From Zoroaster sp. YZ-2022 (taxonomy: Eukaryota > Echinodermata > Asteroidea > Forcipulatida > Zoroasteridae), in assembly GCA_029582265.1 (NCBI GenBank), contig CM055834.1, positions 1,488,001 through 1,552,000 of the forward strand: 64,000 nt of DNA, in the 5' to 3' direction. The position numbers and the translations under genes were made by a program. The notes under the pieces are model-generated. The model had not been told where the DNA came from and ran no database searches. It worked only from the letters and a program-made list of their open reading frames with translations. This document shows, one piece after another, positions 1-11,225 of the stretch (its first letter is position 1; the number at the start of each line of letters is the position of its first letter).

Positions 1-128
<128 letters not shown>

Positions 129-759
129 CTATTATGAGCATGTTTTATGGTTGGGTAATTTACAGATTACAATCGAGATTGCTACACAGTTCAAGATGTT
201 TCTCAAGGTAAATTTTACCTTGAAAATTTAATTAAATATTTTTATTTTTTTTCCTTCTAGAATGAACAAGATTACTTTGAGACATTGCACTAAATCCATT
301 TACGCGTAATGCAATACAACATTTTTGAAATACTCAAATCATCTACATGTAGCAGTATTTTATAACAAAAACCATACGCATTCATGTGCACTGTTACTTG
401 CAGTAAAGATCGTTTTACTTGCTAATAAATGCTAAATTCCATTGAGCGACATAATGTATGCATTTATGCAATGGCATTGATTAACAAATATGCCATTCAC
501 AGTTTATGTGAATTGTATTTTCATTCATCAATGTCATTAAATAAATTCAGAATTGCACAGGCATGACAGCAGATGGCCTAACAGATTTTACATTATGTTT
601 TGTGATAGATTTGTTCAAAGGCATGATAAAGAGGGCAACATTTGAGAGAAATGCCATTCTATTATCATACTTGTTGAATAAAGTGAACAATCATAGTAAT
701 TGCTTATACTCGTCGGGGATATTGTGTATGGGGGGATATTATGGAAGGGCATAGTAGCC

Positions 760-1420
760 AGTAGCACTCAAGCTCCGTCCTTGTATTATGTTATATATTA
801 CATCAGGGTCATCAAGATGAAACCTCTCCTCTCCCGTACATTCAATATGTTGAAAAATACATAAAATACAATGTATTTATCCACTACTTCCCTTCCCGTT
901 TTCGCCTGTTAAAAACACTTTGTATGTAATCTCACAATGGTCACCGGACCCTGGATTTTGTAAACTTTTACCTGAAAATGCTGATGTTTTCCCTCTTGTT
1001 TATGCTGGCATGTCCGACATGTCGGCAGACATACAGGCAGCTGTCAGAAAAGTTTGTGCGTATGCTCTTTTGGATCAAGCTAGCGTGTTCATATATTCAT
1101 TCACATGCCATACTGGGTGGTAATACATAACAAAGAGCGTGCTGACGGAATTTTGCAAGAAAGGTGCAAACAAGACACGATTAATTATTATCGTACACTC
1201 TTCGTGATGTCAGCATAAACAAGAGGGAAATATCACCGTTTTCAGGTAAAATTTTAAGAAATCAAGTGTCCCGTGACCATTGTGAGATTACATACAAACA
1301 GAATGTGTTCTTTAACGGGAAGGGGAACTGTGGGGGGAAATGCTTCATTTTATTCAACATATTGAATGGGGGTGATGTTTCATCAGCAGAAATATGTAGC
1401 ATATACGAAGGAAGAAGTTC
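760..1420. mobile_element. Foldback (long inverted repeat) element in the ubiquitin intron
   Basis: The left arm (about 770-1015) and right arm (about 1195-1416) are imperfect reverse complements: for example TGTAATCTCACAATGGTCAC near 925 is mirrored as GTGACCATTGTGAGATTACA near 1272, and CATTCAATATGTTGAA near 839 by its complement near 1357. A palindrome around CATGTCCGACATGTCGG sits between the arms. No coding capacity. Confidence 0.6.
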
Positions 1421-1630
1421 ATAGAGCTAAGTACCAGCAATGCCTTTAGATGTCTTTTGGATGTAATATACACATGGATGTCCTACGCAAAAGTATTGCA
1501 ATTTACATACTCGGTTTCCTGTTTTCAAATATCCTGTTCTCAATCATCCCGTTTTCAAAGAATATCAAATGTGAATCCTGGTTTAAAATACATCATATTG
1601 AAAGGAGTATGTACTCTGAGGGTTGGAACT

Positions 1631-3469
1631 TAGCCACATTCTAGGGGCAATACACTGGGCTCCCTCCATATCCTTGGCCCTAGCCCCACATGTACAAAAA
1701 AGGGGAAAATTTTCTTTTTTAAACTTTTGATCTGCTAATTATTACAACCTAAAACATAGATTACGTAACCTTGCCCAAGCAGACACTTTTGGCATTAAAA
1801 TCCATTATTCTAGTAGGGAGGTCGTTGCTGTGTGCGCGCCATGTACACAAAACCGGCGAAAAATATGCGTGCGGAGCGCAACAAGCCATTTTCAATAATT
1901 TTTTTGGATATCTAAATTCTCTCTTTTTAAAAATGTTTTTGGATAAAAGTATTAAGAAAATCTTTTTCTACAACTTCACCAAATTTAAAAAGGATTCTAT
2001 ATTTATTTTTTGAGAAATCAATCTTGAAGTTCGTACCTTGTGCCGAAAATCAATCTTTCCGGCACCGCTGTCCCAAAATGGCACTCGGAAAAATGTCCGA
2101 CATGCGAATTTTCAAAACCAAACGGGCGGGTGAAGACACCGTCCAATTAAGTCAACCTTACACTCAAAAGAAAGCTTATATTCTCCTCTTTCTAGTTATG
2201 GTACGTTTGTAAAGAATACTTCAACTTTATATTTAAAAGATTAAAAAAAAACATTAAATCGGGCTGCGCAATACGTTAGAGAAAGACCTCGTGGTTGCGC
2301 GATGTATCAAACTAAACGAAAATTCCCACTCTTTCTAAAAATAGCATTCGCAACACCGTACACAATAGCGCTTTTTTTTACAACGCTTTTTAATGACCTA
2401 ATCCCCATGCGGTGAGTGCAAGGTTGTAAACTCTTGCCATGTCTGGTTTTCACCTCGATTATTAATCAGTGTATTTTGCGCAACACCGCGGCATCACTTA
2501 AACCGCAACCACACTACTTTCTTTGTTACACGTACGACGACATGTACATGCGCGTGGGTGTTTAAATGCCAAGTTGCCAGCTGTTCTGAGGGACGCTTCT
2601 TTGCTACGCTGAGTACAGGTTCGCTTTTTCAGCAATTTTACATTAATTTTTCACTATTTTTTTATTTTAGAATAGTTAAAGCTTTTTGTCGAGATAAAAC
2701 TAATATGAACCCACTCAGCTAGCTCAGAATCAGATCTCACATATAGCAGAGTGAACAGTTATTCATATAATTATGCATATTAATTAACCAATGACATAGC
2801 ACATTAAAAAATTAATTAATTACTTAATAATCAAGTTTTACATCTCTAGAAGTTCCAATGTATTTATATTCAGCACTTGCAACTTAGAAAATACACCCAG
2901 GCATGATTTTGGACTTTGTTTTTGTTTGGTATTTTTTCCAGTGAAGACTTCGTAAAGTGACTGTTAAATTAGTGGTTTTCAAAAATACGTAATTAATTTA
3001 ATGTAATTACAAGAGATATCAGGATACATTTAACTGAAAATAGTTGTTTTCTTATATAATACTGAAAAAATGAAGGCCATGCGACGTTTAGTTTTTTTTA
3101 ATATAACTTTTTAAAAATTACCGATTATTCAATTTTCGCTAATTTTGTGAAGACTCCGTAAAGTGAAAAAGTGTTATTATTTCTAGTATAGCTCACCTTC
3201 ATGAAATTTCTGAAACATTTTTAAAATTAAAACAAAAATGGTAATAAAATCTAAATTTCTCAAAAATTACCTATCTCAATAGCGAACTTTATGCCAAAAA
3301 TGTATGCTTGGGCTAGCTTACCTTATCACAAAATTTTAGATTGTAAGCTAATAATTAGCAGATCAAAAGTTGAAAAATTGCTCCTTTTTGTACATGTGGT
3401 GCAGGGTCAAGGATACGTAGAGAGACCACTAAACTATTGCGGGGAAGTATTGGCCCTAGAATGGGGCTA
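1631..3469. mobile_element. 1.84 kb element with about 190-bp terminal inverted repeats
   Basis: The left end TAGCCACATTCTAGGGGCAA is mirrored at the right end (TTGGCCCTAGAATGGGGCTA). The mirrored region extends inward to about 1830 and 3275, including the shared TCTGCTAATTATTA / TAATAATTAGCAGA segments. No transposase frame was seen and no clear target duplication flanks it, so it looks like a decayed non-autonomous DNA transposon. Confidence 0.6.
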
Positions 3470-4656
3470 GTCCGAATGTAGAGGCAGTTGGACTAGGTTC
3501 AACAGAAATTTAAAGGCGAAACCAATCATTAATTTCAGGACATAACTTAGGGCCTATTTAATTTAAAAATAGGTCTCGCGATTGTTCTGTGTCTTGTGAT
3601 AGGCAGATTCACGCAAACCGCCGATGGTGGCGCTATTTTTCATATCCTTTTTTTCTGTCGAAGTTGTGACCCGCCGAACTTTCATGGTAAAATTCTAATA
3701 TAAAGGGTAGTCTACGGATGTAGTCACTTCTAGTGTCGATAAATGGATACTACACATCATGGTTATCTTAATTGATCAGTCCATGCCAACTGTAACGTTG
3801 GCACAAAAACATTGCAACTTGCGCAAAATAGACTTCGTTAGTACTACAAGGATACATTGCAGGCAAATTCGGTCACAACTTTTCAAATGAAACTGGATCT
3901 TAAAAATTACCAAATATTTAAATCAACAAAAATTCGTAACTTTGCATAGGGTTAACCTATCATGACCATTGACCCCTCATTTTCTTTCTAATTTTTTGTT
4001 CTATCCAGTGATATGACATTTAAAAGCATTGAAGCAACTTCAAATTTTCATGAAACTGCCTACTTGTGATGTCTTTTGTTTTTGTTAAGTAGGCCTATTT
4101 GTTTTCCTTATGTAAAGTAGCAATGTTTCCCCTGTGGGTAATTTCAATCAAATAAGGCCTCAACTTGTTAAACGATTCTCAACTAAGTAAACCCCATTAA
4201 AAAAAATTAAAAAAAAAAACAAAACAAAAACAAGTCAAGACAAGTTTTCAACAAAACTGAAAGTGACTCATCAATTCGTCGAAATGGTCGATGATCTAGC
4301 ATTTTCACTCATCATAATATTACGGCATGTACATGTACGGGAAAGGAATTATGCAATTTAGTCTACAGGGTTAGATATGCTGATGTTTAAAAAGAAATTC
4401 ACCACTATATTTTCAATATTTCAAACGGTTAATTGAGAGCAAAATCGTATGGATTATTTCACATCCGAAAAGGCGGATATCCGCATAACATAACAAAGAA
4501 ATTGTGCATTACCTAATTTCAACAACGTCATGATCAAAAACCTCCAGTTTTTACAACAAAATCAGGTCTTAACCTTTTTATAACACATACAGACAGCTTC
4601 CCGGGTATACTGTTAAATGAAATTGTAAATATTCGCACAATTTATATAATACTTAC

Positions 4657-4727
4657 GCTCTTTTATTAGGCGAAAATGTAGACACAAATAACACGTAACT
4701 CGTTCGATGTTTGAGTAAAATAGGTTA
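4657..4727 (-). other. Candidate noncoding exon 1 of the ubiquitin gene
   Basis: On the minus strand a TATAAAAG box (4759-4752) is followed about 25-32 nt later by a plausible start around 4727, and a donor AGAGC/GTAAGT closes the exon at 4657. No ATG-initiated long frame is present, consistent with a leader exon. The start site is estimated from TATA spacing only. Confidence 0.5.
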
Positions 4728-4751
4728 TAGTCATCGCAAGCGTCTGTGTGC

Positions 4752-4785
4752 CTTTTATACCTAGAATTAACCAACATTCTATTGG
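4752..4785 (-). promoter_or_regulatory. TATA and CCAAT boxes, core promoter of the ubiquitin gene
   Basis: Minus-strand TATAAAAG at 4759-4752 and CCAAT at 4785-4781, 22 nt upstream of it. Order and spacing match a TATA-type RNA polymerase II promoter reading left toward the ubiquitin exon. Confidence 0.55.
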
Positions 4786-4962
4786 TCTTCGTAAGTCATG
4801 TGCCCACACTGCAGATTTTCATTGGTTGGTAAAAATAGCAAATATCTCCAAGCGGAAACAGCCCTGTCTTGGTTCCCGAACCATACCTTTGCTTTGAATA
4901 TGGTTCAGTACAGGGTACCATCGTCATTACATCACGTACAGCTTGTGTGTGCAAATATTTTT

Positions 4963-4975
4963 TTCTCGAAAGTTC
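4963..4975. promoter_or_regulatory. Heat-shock-element-like triplet TTCTCGAAAGTTC
   Basis: Three alternating 5-bp units TTC-nn-GAA-nn-TTC match the heat-shock factor site exactly. It lies roughly 235-250 bp upstream of the predicted ubiquitin start. A second two-unit site, TTCCCGAA, is at 4873-4880. Polyubiquitin genes are classically heat inducible; binding here is inferred. Confidence 0.45.
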
Positions 4976-4999
4976 ATCATTGTATATATATATCATGCA

Positions 5000-7114
5000 T
5001 AGTCTAGTCGAGTCGTTTCAGTCACGTCTAGTCTGTTTATTATTTTGCATTCATATCCAAGTTGGAGCAAATTATTATCTACACCTAATGCGGCCTTCCA
5101 AGTTCCAACTGCAGTTTGGAGGTTTTTCATTAGCCAAGAAATCATAACAAACCATGGGCGTAAACTCCTGGATGGTGGAATGCAGGGGATTTAATTTGTT
5201 ATTAAACTTCCTTTGAATAGGTCATCCTTCCTCCATGGTTTGGAGTATTAATATGCTTTATTATGCGGTCGGCTGATATGACACAATAATTTCCTACCAT
5301 CTGGACCATTCTCTTAAAAAAATCATGGACTCTTGCCCCCGATATTGCCATCCACTTTTTATCGGTGGGGGGGGGGGGGGCGGGCATCCCCTACTTGTTG
5401 AGCCCATGAAGTAAAACATGTCATATAAACTTCTCGGTAGCACTTTATTCTCAAATTGACACAAAATTTCAGAATATTTGATGAAAGTAAAAATCTAGAA
5501 ATTTGAAAACACTACAAAATCTACAACATTTCGTTATTTGTTTTCTTCCAAAATACACTTTTTGGTCAAATTCGGTGAATGGACAGGACGGGGTGATGTT
5601 CAGGCTGGGACGGGCAGTCATTAACAGTGAGGACCATCGATCAGCCGTTAGGTTTCACTTTATACATGGACCTCATTAATGTTGAACAGTTGTTACGATC
5701 GGTGTCACATGGCCCAGAGTGTTATTGTTTTAACTTAGTTTATAATCCATCGGTAACTGGTGAATAATTTCACATAAATATAATTTTGGGCGGCGACCCT
5801 TGTAATCAGTGACCATTATAAAAAAGTAAACTTGTCAACAAAACTCGTGACCATGACGGTATCGGTTCGAGGTTTATTATGAGGTTTCCCTGCCTGTCCC
5901 CGGATCTGTGTGGTCCAATCTGCACAGTCACTTCACGTCCGTGACGTCACTTCGGAAAATAAGTGTGACATCATGATTGTATACATGTGCTAAAGAATAC
6001 TGAGTATTAAAAACTGCTCGAAAGCACTGTGGTGTATAAGCCTGGACGCAAGTAGTAAATGGACGGCGATCTTTCTCAAGGGATGACGTCATTATCTTGT
6101 GAATAAAATTAACTGCTCTTATACAGTTTGTTGTTATTGTATGGGTTGAAATCAAACAAACAAACAAACAAACACCCCAACCAACACCCCAACAAACAAA
6201 CACAAACACATGGTGTTTCACCATGGAGGGGCCGGGAGGTATGTAGAAAATTGACCGTATCTCCAATAGTGTTGTTGTCCAGACCACAAAGTCCGAGACC
6301 AACGGACCGAGACCCAGGTGGTCCGAAGTGGAGACTCAAAAGTCTGAGATTGTATACAATCTCCATACTCACATACTGTAGATGTACACTGTAGATGTAC
6401 ATGTAAATCCAACAACAATCAAAACAATCCAAAAATGTATATCTCATCAGTCATGGGAAGTTTCACTGGTCTTCCATCATAGCCTACATGCTCATGTACA
6501 TACAAAAAGAGGGGTCATAAAATATTTAAAATATATCATTCAGGAACTACACAGCTAGGTCTAAAACCTTTCACGGATCTATAGTGGCCGTGGGGCACAC
6601 AATATAGGTCGGGGGGAGGGGAACACGGTTCGTAAAGATACACGCTACAATGAATTAAAAAGGGGCTGGGGGACGTACACACGGAAACGTAATTTATGGA
6701 TGATGAGCAACAGAGATCATGACCCCCACCCCCCCCCCCGTCCTATGCAATGACCCCCACAAGGGATCTGCCACTGAGGTTACAAATGTTAACTAAAGTG
6801 ACGAATTCGTGGATTATAGGCCCTATTTGAACTACCATGATACCATCTAAATCATTTTGAACAAAATTATGATTATGTTCCGCACCATTTCCTCCATTAT
6901 CCATAAATGGGGAGGTTCAGCATTCCGTGTAGGCCCAGCGGGCTATAATTACATATGACTGTATTGAAATTCCCAAATTAGTATTTAGTGCCGGGCGGGT
7001 ACCAATCATGAACAAATCTCGTGTACACAAACAAATCCACAATTGGGTGCCAGACGGTAACTTTTCACGGATTCCTCCATGTGTCAATTAATTGTTTTAG
7101 GGCCTTTCTCAAGA
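5000..7114. other. Intergenic, no gene seen
   Basis: Between the divergent ubiquitin and DCAF12 genes. Contains a G run at 5366-5380, an AAAC-rich simple repeat at about 6155-6210 and a C run near 6728. Open frames here carry low-complexity or unrelated peptides and no family resemblance. Confidence 0.5.
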
Positions 7115-7312
7115 CTTAAAGGGATAATAGCGTCACGATCAACAGGGCATGGATTAACTCAGTGCCTACCATGATACCCCCACATGATAAGGTCATTACC
7201 GTTGCTGCTGCTGCATAAATAAGCCATTAATTTTCAGTCACTGTGTTAATCTTAAACTAGGACATCGATTCCATGCCCTGTCGAAAGTCTACTCTGATCG
7301 TGACCCCTTTAA
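7115..7312. mobile_element. MITE, TTAAAGGG family (198 bp)
   Basis: Flanked by TTAA at 7115-7118 and 7309-7312. Inner ends mirror each other: CGTCACGATCAACAGGGCAT at left, the complement of the ATGCCCTGTCGAAAG...GATCGTGACC stretch at right. The same family recurs at about 28078, 31559, 50195 and 58917. Confidence 0.7.
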
Positions 7313-7689
7313 TGTAGGCACATCATCAGTGCAGTCTTGATTCAAATTAACAAGGTATGTCTTAGCATACTCGTATAAAGAAGCAGTTTTGCCAACATTA
7401 CCAAAGACGGTAACGGTAATTTCCGGAAATTATATTTTTCATCGGAAAATTGCTATTTCACTTGAAGTGAAAATATGCTGTAAAATGACATATTTTATCA
7501 AATTAATATTGAGAATGGCCGACAATGCATGGGAGTCCCGTTATAAATTAATTTTGGCACTTTTTACTTTTAAACCAAGCTTCTGGCAACTATTTTGTGA
7601 AATAGGCCTATATAATTTCAAAGAATTTCTTTTCTTTTCTAAAAGGACAATTATTATGATCAATGTTCCAGTAAAATCATAAATTTCCA

Positions 7690-8060
7690 GAACTGGCCGT
7701 TCCTGGCGATCCATCTTCAAATCAATGACGGGCGGGATCGCTATACTGTCAACAATGGCGCGCGCGCTATTTATACGAGATCGTATTCAGGCGGTGCATA
7801 TTTTTTTCGGATCGAAATACCGATGGTTAAGTGACGAGGTTGACAAAACGGCGCGCTAGAATGTAATGTACGTGTACCGTGTGTATAATTATTATACGCG
7901 TTTATCCCATCGTGTGCTTGTTATGTACGAATGATACATTGTGTAGGCCCCTATAATTATATCGTTTAATTTTAGACCCTGAAAAAGTGCCCGTTGCTTG
8001 CAAAAGTATGAAAGAGTCGTGACATTGATTGATCAAAAGGAGCTTAACGGGAAGCAGGTA
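7690..8060 (+). promoter_or_regulatory. CpG-rich stretch, candidate promoter or leader exon of DCAF12
   Basis: Locally enriched in CpG (GGCGCGCGCGC near 7757, CGGCGCGC near 7850) in AT-rich surroundings and upstream of the DCAF12 start exon, which needs a 5' noncoding exon because it begins at an acceptor. A possible donor AAGCAG/GTAAAA is near 8058. Weak, positional evidence only. Confidence 0.2.
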
Positions 8061-8691
8061 AAAACCAGAGATCAAAAGATGTTTTAAAACCTTAGTTTTT
8101 TTGGATGGATATGTTTCGAAACGCGAGTCAGAGCTGCAGAGCCAAAGCTTGAAATTGTAATGGGACTCTGCAGAAAGAAGTCCAATTTTCGGACACACTT
8201 ATGTTTTGTTTGTTTGTCACAAGTTAAGGAAAGAATGTAGAATACAACCGCCACTTTTTCTATCCAAATATGACAGATTTCACAGATTTTCCTTTACAAG
8301 ATGATACTAGAGGATTCACTTGAGTTGAGGAGATGGAGATGAAAGTGTAGTCAAGTGAAGATTGGAAATGATATTTTGGGAAATTTTGAGCAATGCCAAA
8401 GAATGTATGCACATCCATTGACCTGTTGGCCATTTTGTCGTCTGCTAAAACACATGCAATAGTCATTGCGCACAAGTGGCGGTTGGGTTCGACATTCTTT
8501 CCCAAGTGAATACTCGGGGAATGATTTCATTGAAACATTTTGCATGATAGTAGATGGCAGAAATATTTCTTTTGTATGTGTACCCAAATGCAAATTTTGA
8601 AAAGCAAATCTTTTGTTAGGGTCTAACAAAGTAACATCGATATCAAAAAATATTGATTACAAAAATTAACAGTGTGAATTTTGTGTAATGA

Positions 8692-9098
8692 CTAACGAGT
8701 AGGGCTGTGTGTTTTTGAATAATTTGGTAACTGGATATTCGGATTTGATTTTGATCGAATATTCAATATTTGGAGGCTGCTGATTGGTAATTGTGCCATG
8801 TGATACAACGAGCATGCACGATAAGGCCTGACATACCCTGGCCTACATCACACAATTAACATTGCAAATAGGATGGGCTTGCAAATGTAGACGAGAGGAT
8901 GTTTGGGGGGGGGGGAGGGGATAATGATGGAAACTCCAATAAGAAAAGAAAAACAAAAATTAATATGTAAACTTTATTTTCTGCGGAAGCTGCATTTTTT
9001 TTCCTTCAAATATTCGAACTGGAAAAAACCAACCGTACATTCGAACCATCGATCAAATATTTGAATATTCGGTTATTCGGCACAGCCCTACTAACGAG
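8692..9098. mobile_element. hAT-like MITE with perfect 8-bp target duplication
   Basis: The element spans 8700-9090 (391 bp) with ends TAGGGCTGTG and CACAGCCCTA. The 8-bp sequence CTAACGAG is present exactly on both sides (8692-8699 and 9091-9098). Length of duplication and TAGGG end are diagnostic of hAT superfamily. The interior has mirrored ATTCGAATATT-type segments and no coding capacity. Confidence 0.85.
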
Positions 9099-9481
9099 AT
9101 AGTCATCGGGCTAACGACAGGCCTAATGTTACTTAGCTGCCATTTTGCTATGTGATACGGATATTATAACTATAAGTAAAACTGTTCACTGAAAAGTAAT
9201 TAATTATTAGGCTAATAAGTAATATTTGTATCATTTTAAGAGGGTTGATTTTGGAATGTTCCATCCCATTGGGAACACTGACTATTCCCATTGGGAACAC
9301 ACAATGTTATTCATCTAACTGGGAACTGGCAGTGTTGCCATTTAAAAATAATCCACTCTCAACTGGTAAACTCGTCTTGAACAACCATTTTTAAGATGGG
9401 TTGAACATACCCATGTGAGCAGTTCTCAACTAATCAAACATTTTGAAATTGTCTTGGGCATCATTAAGGTTTCCTGTCCCA

Positions 9482-10085
9482 CACTAACCCTAACCACCCC
9501 AAAACATTCAAACTCCAACAGCAGGGTTTGTTGGATTTTGATGGGCTCAGTACTGTATAGCCAAGACAGGGATACTTTGCATAGGGCCGGGTGACCCCAA
9601 TTCCAGCCAAGTCCAACAGTTGGGTGGTAGTGTTTGTGCATGGTGTTGGATTTTGTTGGATTCGGGAAGGTTCTTAGCCAAAATAGCTAGGGGGTTAGGG
9701 TTATCAAACGACTCAGCAACATAACAACATATGGTACAGAATGGAGTGTTGCTTTATTAACTCAACCTCGCTTAACCCTAACCTTCCCAAATCCTCCAAA
9801 ATCCTCTTTGCTAAAGTGAAGGATTTTGGAGGATTGAGGTTATTAGGCATACTTGCCTTTCCATGGTACATGTACATCCATGTTTGTTGTAGTGATTGCA
9901 AGGTCAGTGCTTGGGTCAATGGACACTGTTTATTGCTCCATGCATACAGGGAGGGTCCCTGGCCATGTACATGTATCACAGATTTATAGAAACACATGTG
10001 TGCATACATGTCATGTGCTTGCTTTACTACTGAAGGATTTTGGAGGATTCAGGTTATGTGTAAGCAAATGGGCCTAGGGAGTTAG
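9482..10085. mobile_element. Two TTAACCCTAAC-family repeats
   Basis: Copy one (about 9482-9702) runs from CTAACCCTAACCACCCC to GGGGTTAGGGTTA. Copy two (TTAA at 9772 to about 10085) carries a CTAACCTTCC start and a GGAGTTAG end. These belong to a family spread over the window (13135, 14150, 14820, 18320, 28295, 28783, 40530, 41480, 41748, 57420, 59455, 61296). Complete copies have TTAA-CCCTAAC ends and mirrored GTTAGGG-TTAA ends. Confidence 0.6.
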
Positions 10086-10200
10086 TGCAGAATTTAGTGC
10101 AGAAAGTAGGCAGAAAATATTGACAAGAAGTCTTATGAATATATGTATATATGCATTTATAATTATGAAAATAAGTTATGCTTTTCTTCTTACATTTCAG

Positions 10201-10540
10201 AAAACAGACATTGTCTAATCATCAAGCTTGAAAGAAGCACACAACATAACGACGTTTAGAGACGGTTCTTCCAGATTTTTCGGAGAAAGCATCCATGGAG
10301 ATTGAATATGAACGGTACAGCGATATCTGCTTGGAAGAAAAAATGTCTGTTTTCCAGTACACACGAAGGAGACAATACGGGAAATATCCAAGGATTCCGC
10401 GGAAATTGGAATCGTTTGCGGCGAGGAAGTTGCCCTTTATTCTCAAAGAGAAGGAAATATCTTTGGGTACAACCAACAAAGTGTTTGCCTCGCAGTGGCT
10501 GTCAGATAGACAGGTTATCTTTGGAACCAAGTGCAATAAG
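10201..10540 (+). CDS. DCAF12: DCAF12 exon with start codon (CDS 10295-10540)
   Basis: The exon begins after a strong acceptor (TTCTTACATTTCAG, ending at 10200). An in-frame TAA at 10247 precedes the ATG at 10295, so this is the first possible start and 10201-10294 is 5'UTR. It encodes residues 1-82 ending ...GTKCNK; donor GTATTA follows. At least one upstream noncoding exon is implied. Confidence 0.88.
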
Positions 10541-11189
10541 GTATTAAATCACAATGTTCAAATACAACACGTGCCTAATGTCGGCAATCTTTGACAATCA
10601 TAGGACTGAAAGGACAGTACAAGTTGTGGACAGCACAGACCCACAAATTGCTATCAAGCCCTGCTAGCTCCACCTTTCCCTTGACCTATCAAGCTGCGGC
10701 TGTCCTTGGCAGGTTCCCTGTACGCAAGTAAGGTTAAAGCACTAACTATTAGTGCGTGCAAGGGGGCCAGACTATTTCAGCCTCGGTTTGGCCCGCGGAT
10801 TGGTATTGAAGGAAAATGAGATGGCTGCACCGGGATGAAGGTTGTATTGGTCACTCGGATTGTCACTCGCTACAAATTTGACTAACCCGGTATTTGAATA
10901 CTTGTTTTATTCATCTTTCCTGCAGTTGATTGTTTTAGACGTGTACACTGGACAACAGTGCCGACTGCCCATCATCAAGAGCAGGACGGGACGCATCTTT
11001 GAGAATTGTCTATTTGCGCAGTCTCTGACGTTTGGTGGAATCCACAGCATTGCTTCAAATCCCAGTAATACCTTGTTGGCCACTGGGGCGGATAATCCTG
11101 ACAATGTTGCCATCTATAAATTACCTTCATTTGATCCATTGTACCTCGGGGAGGTGAGTGGAAGCAAGTTGCGGATCCAGGGGGGTGCC

Positions 11190-11225
<36 letters not shown>

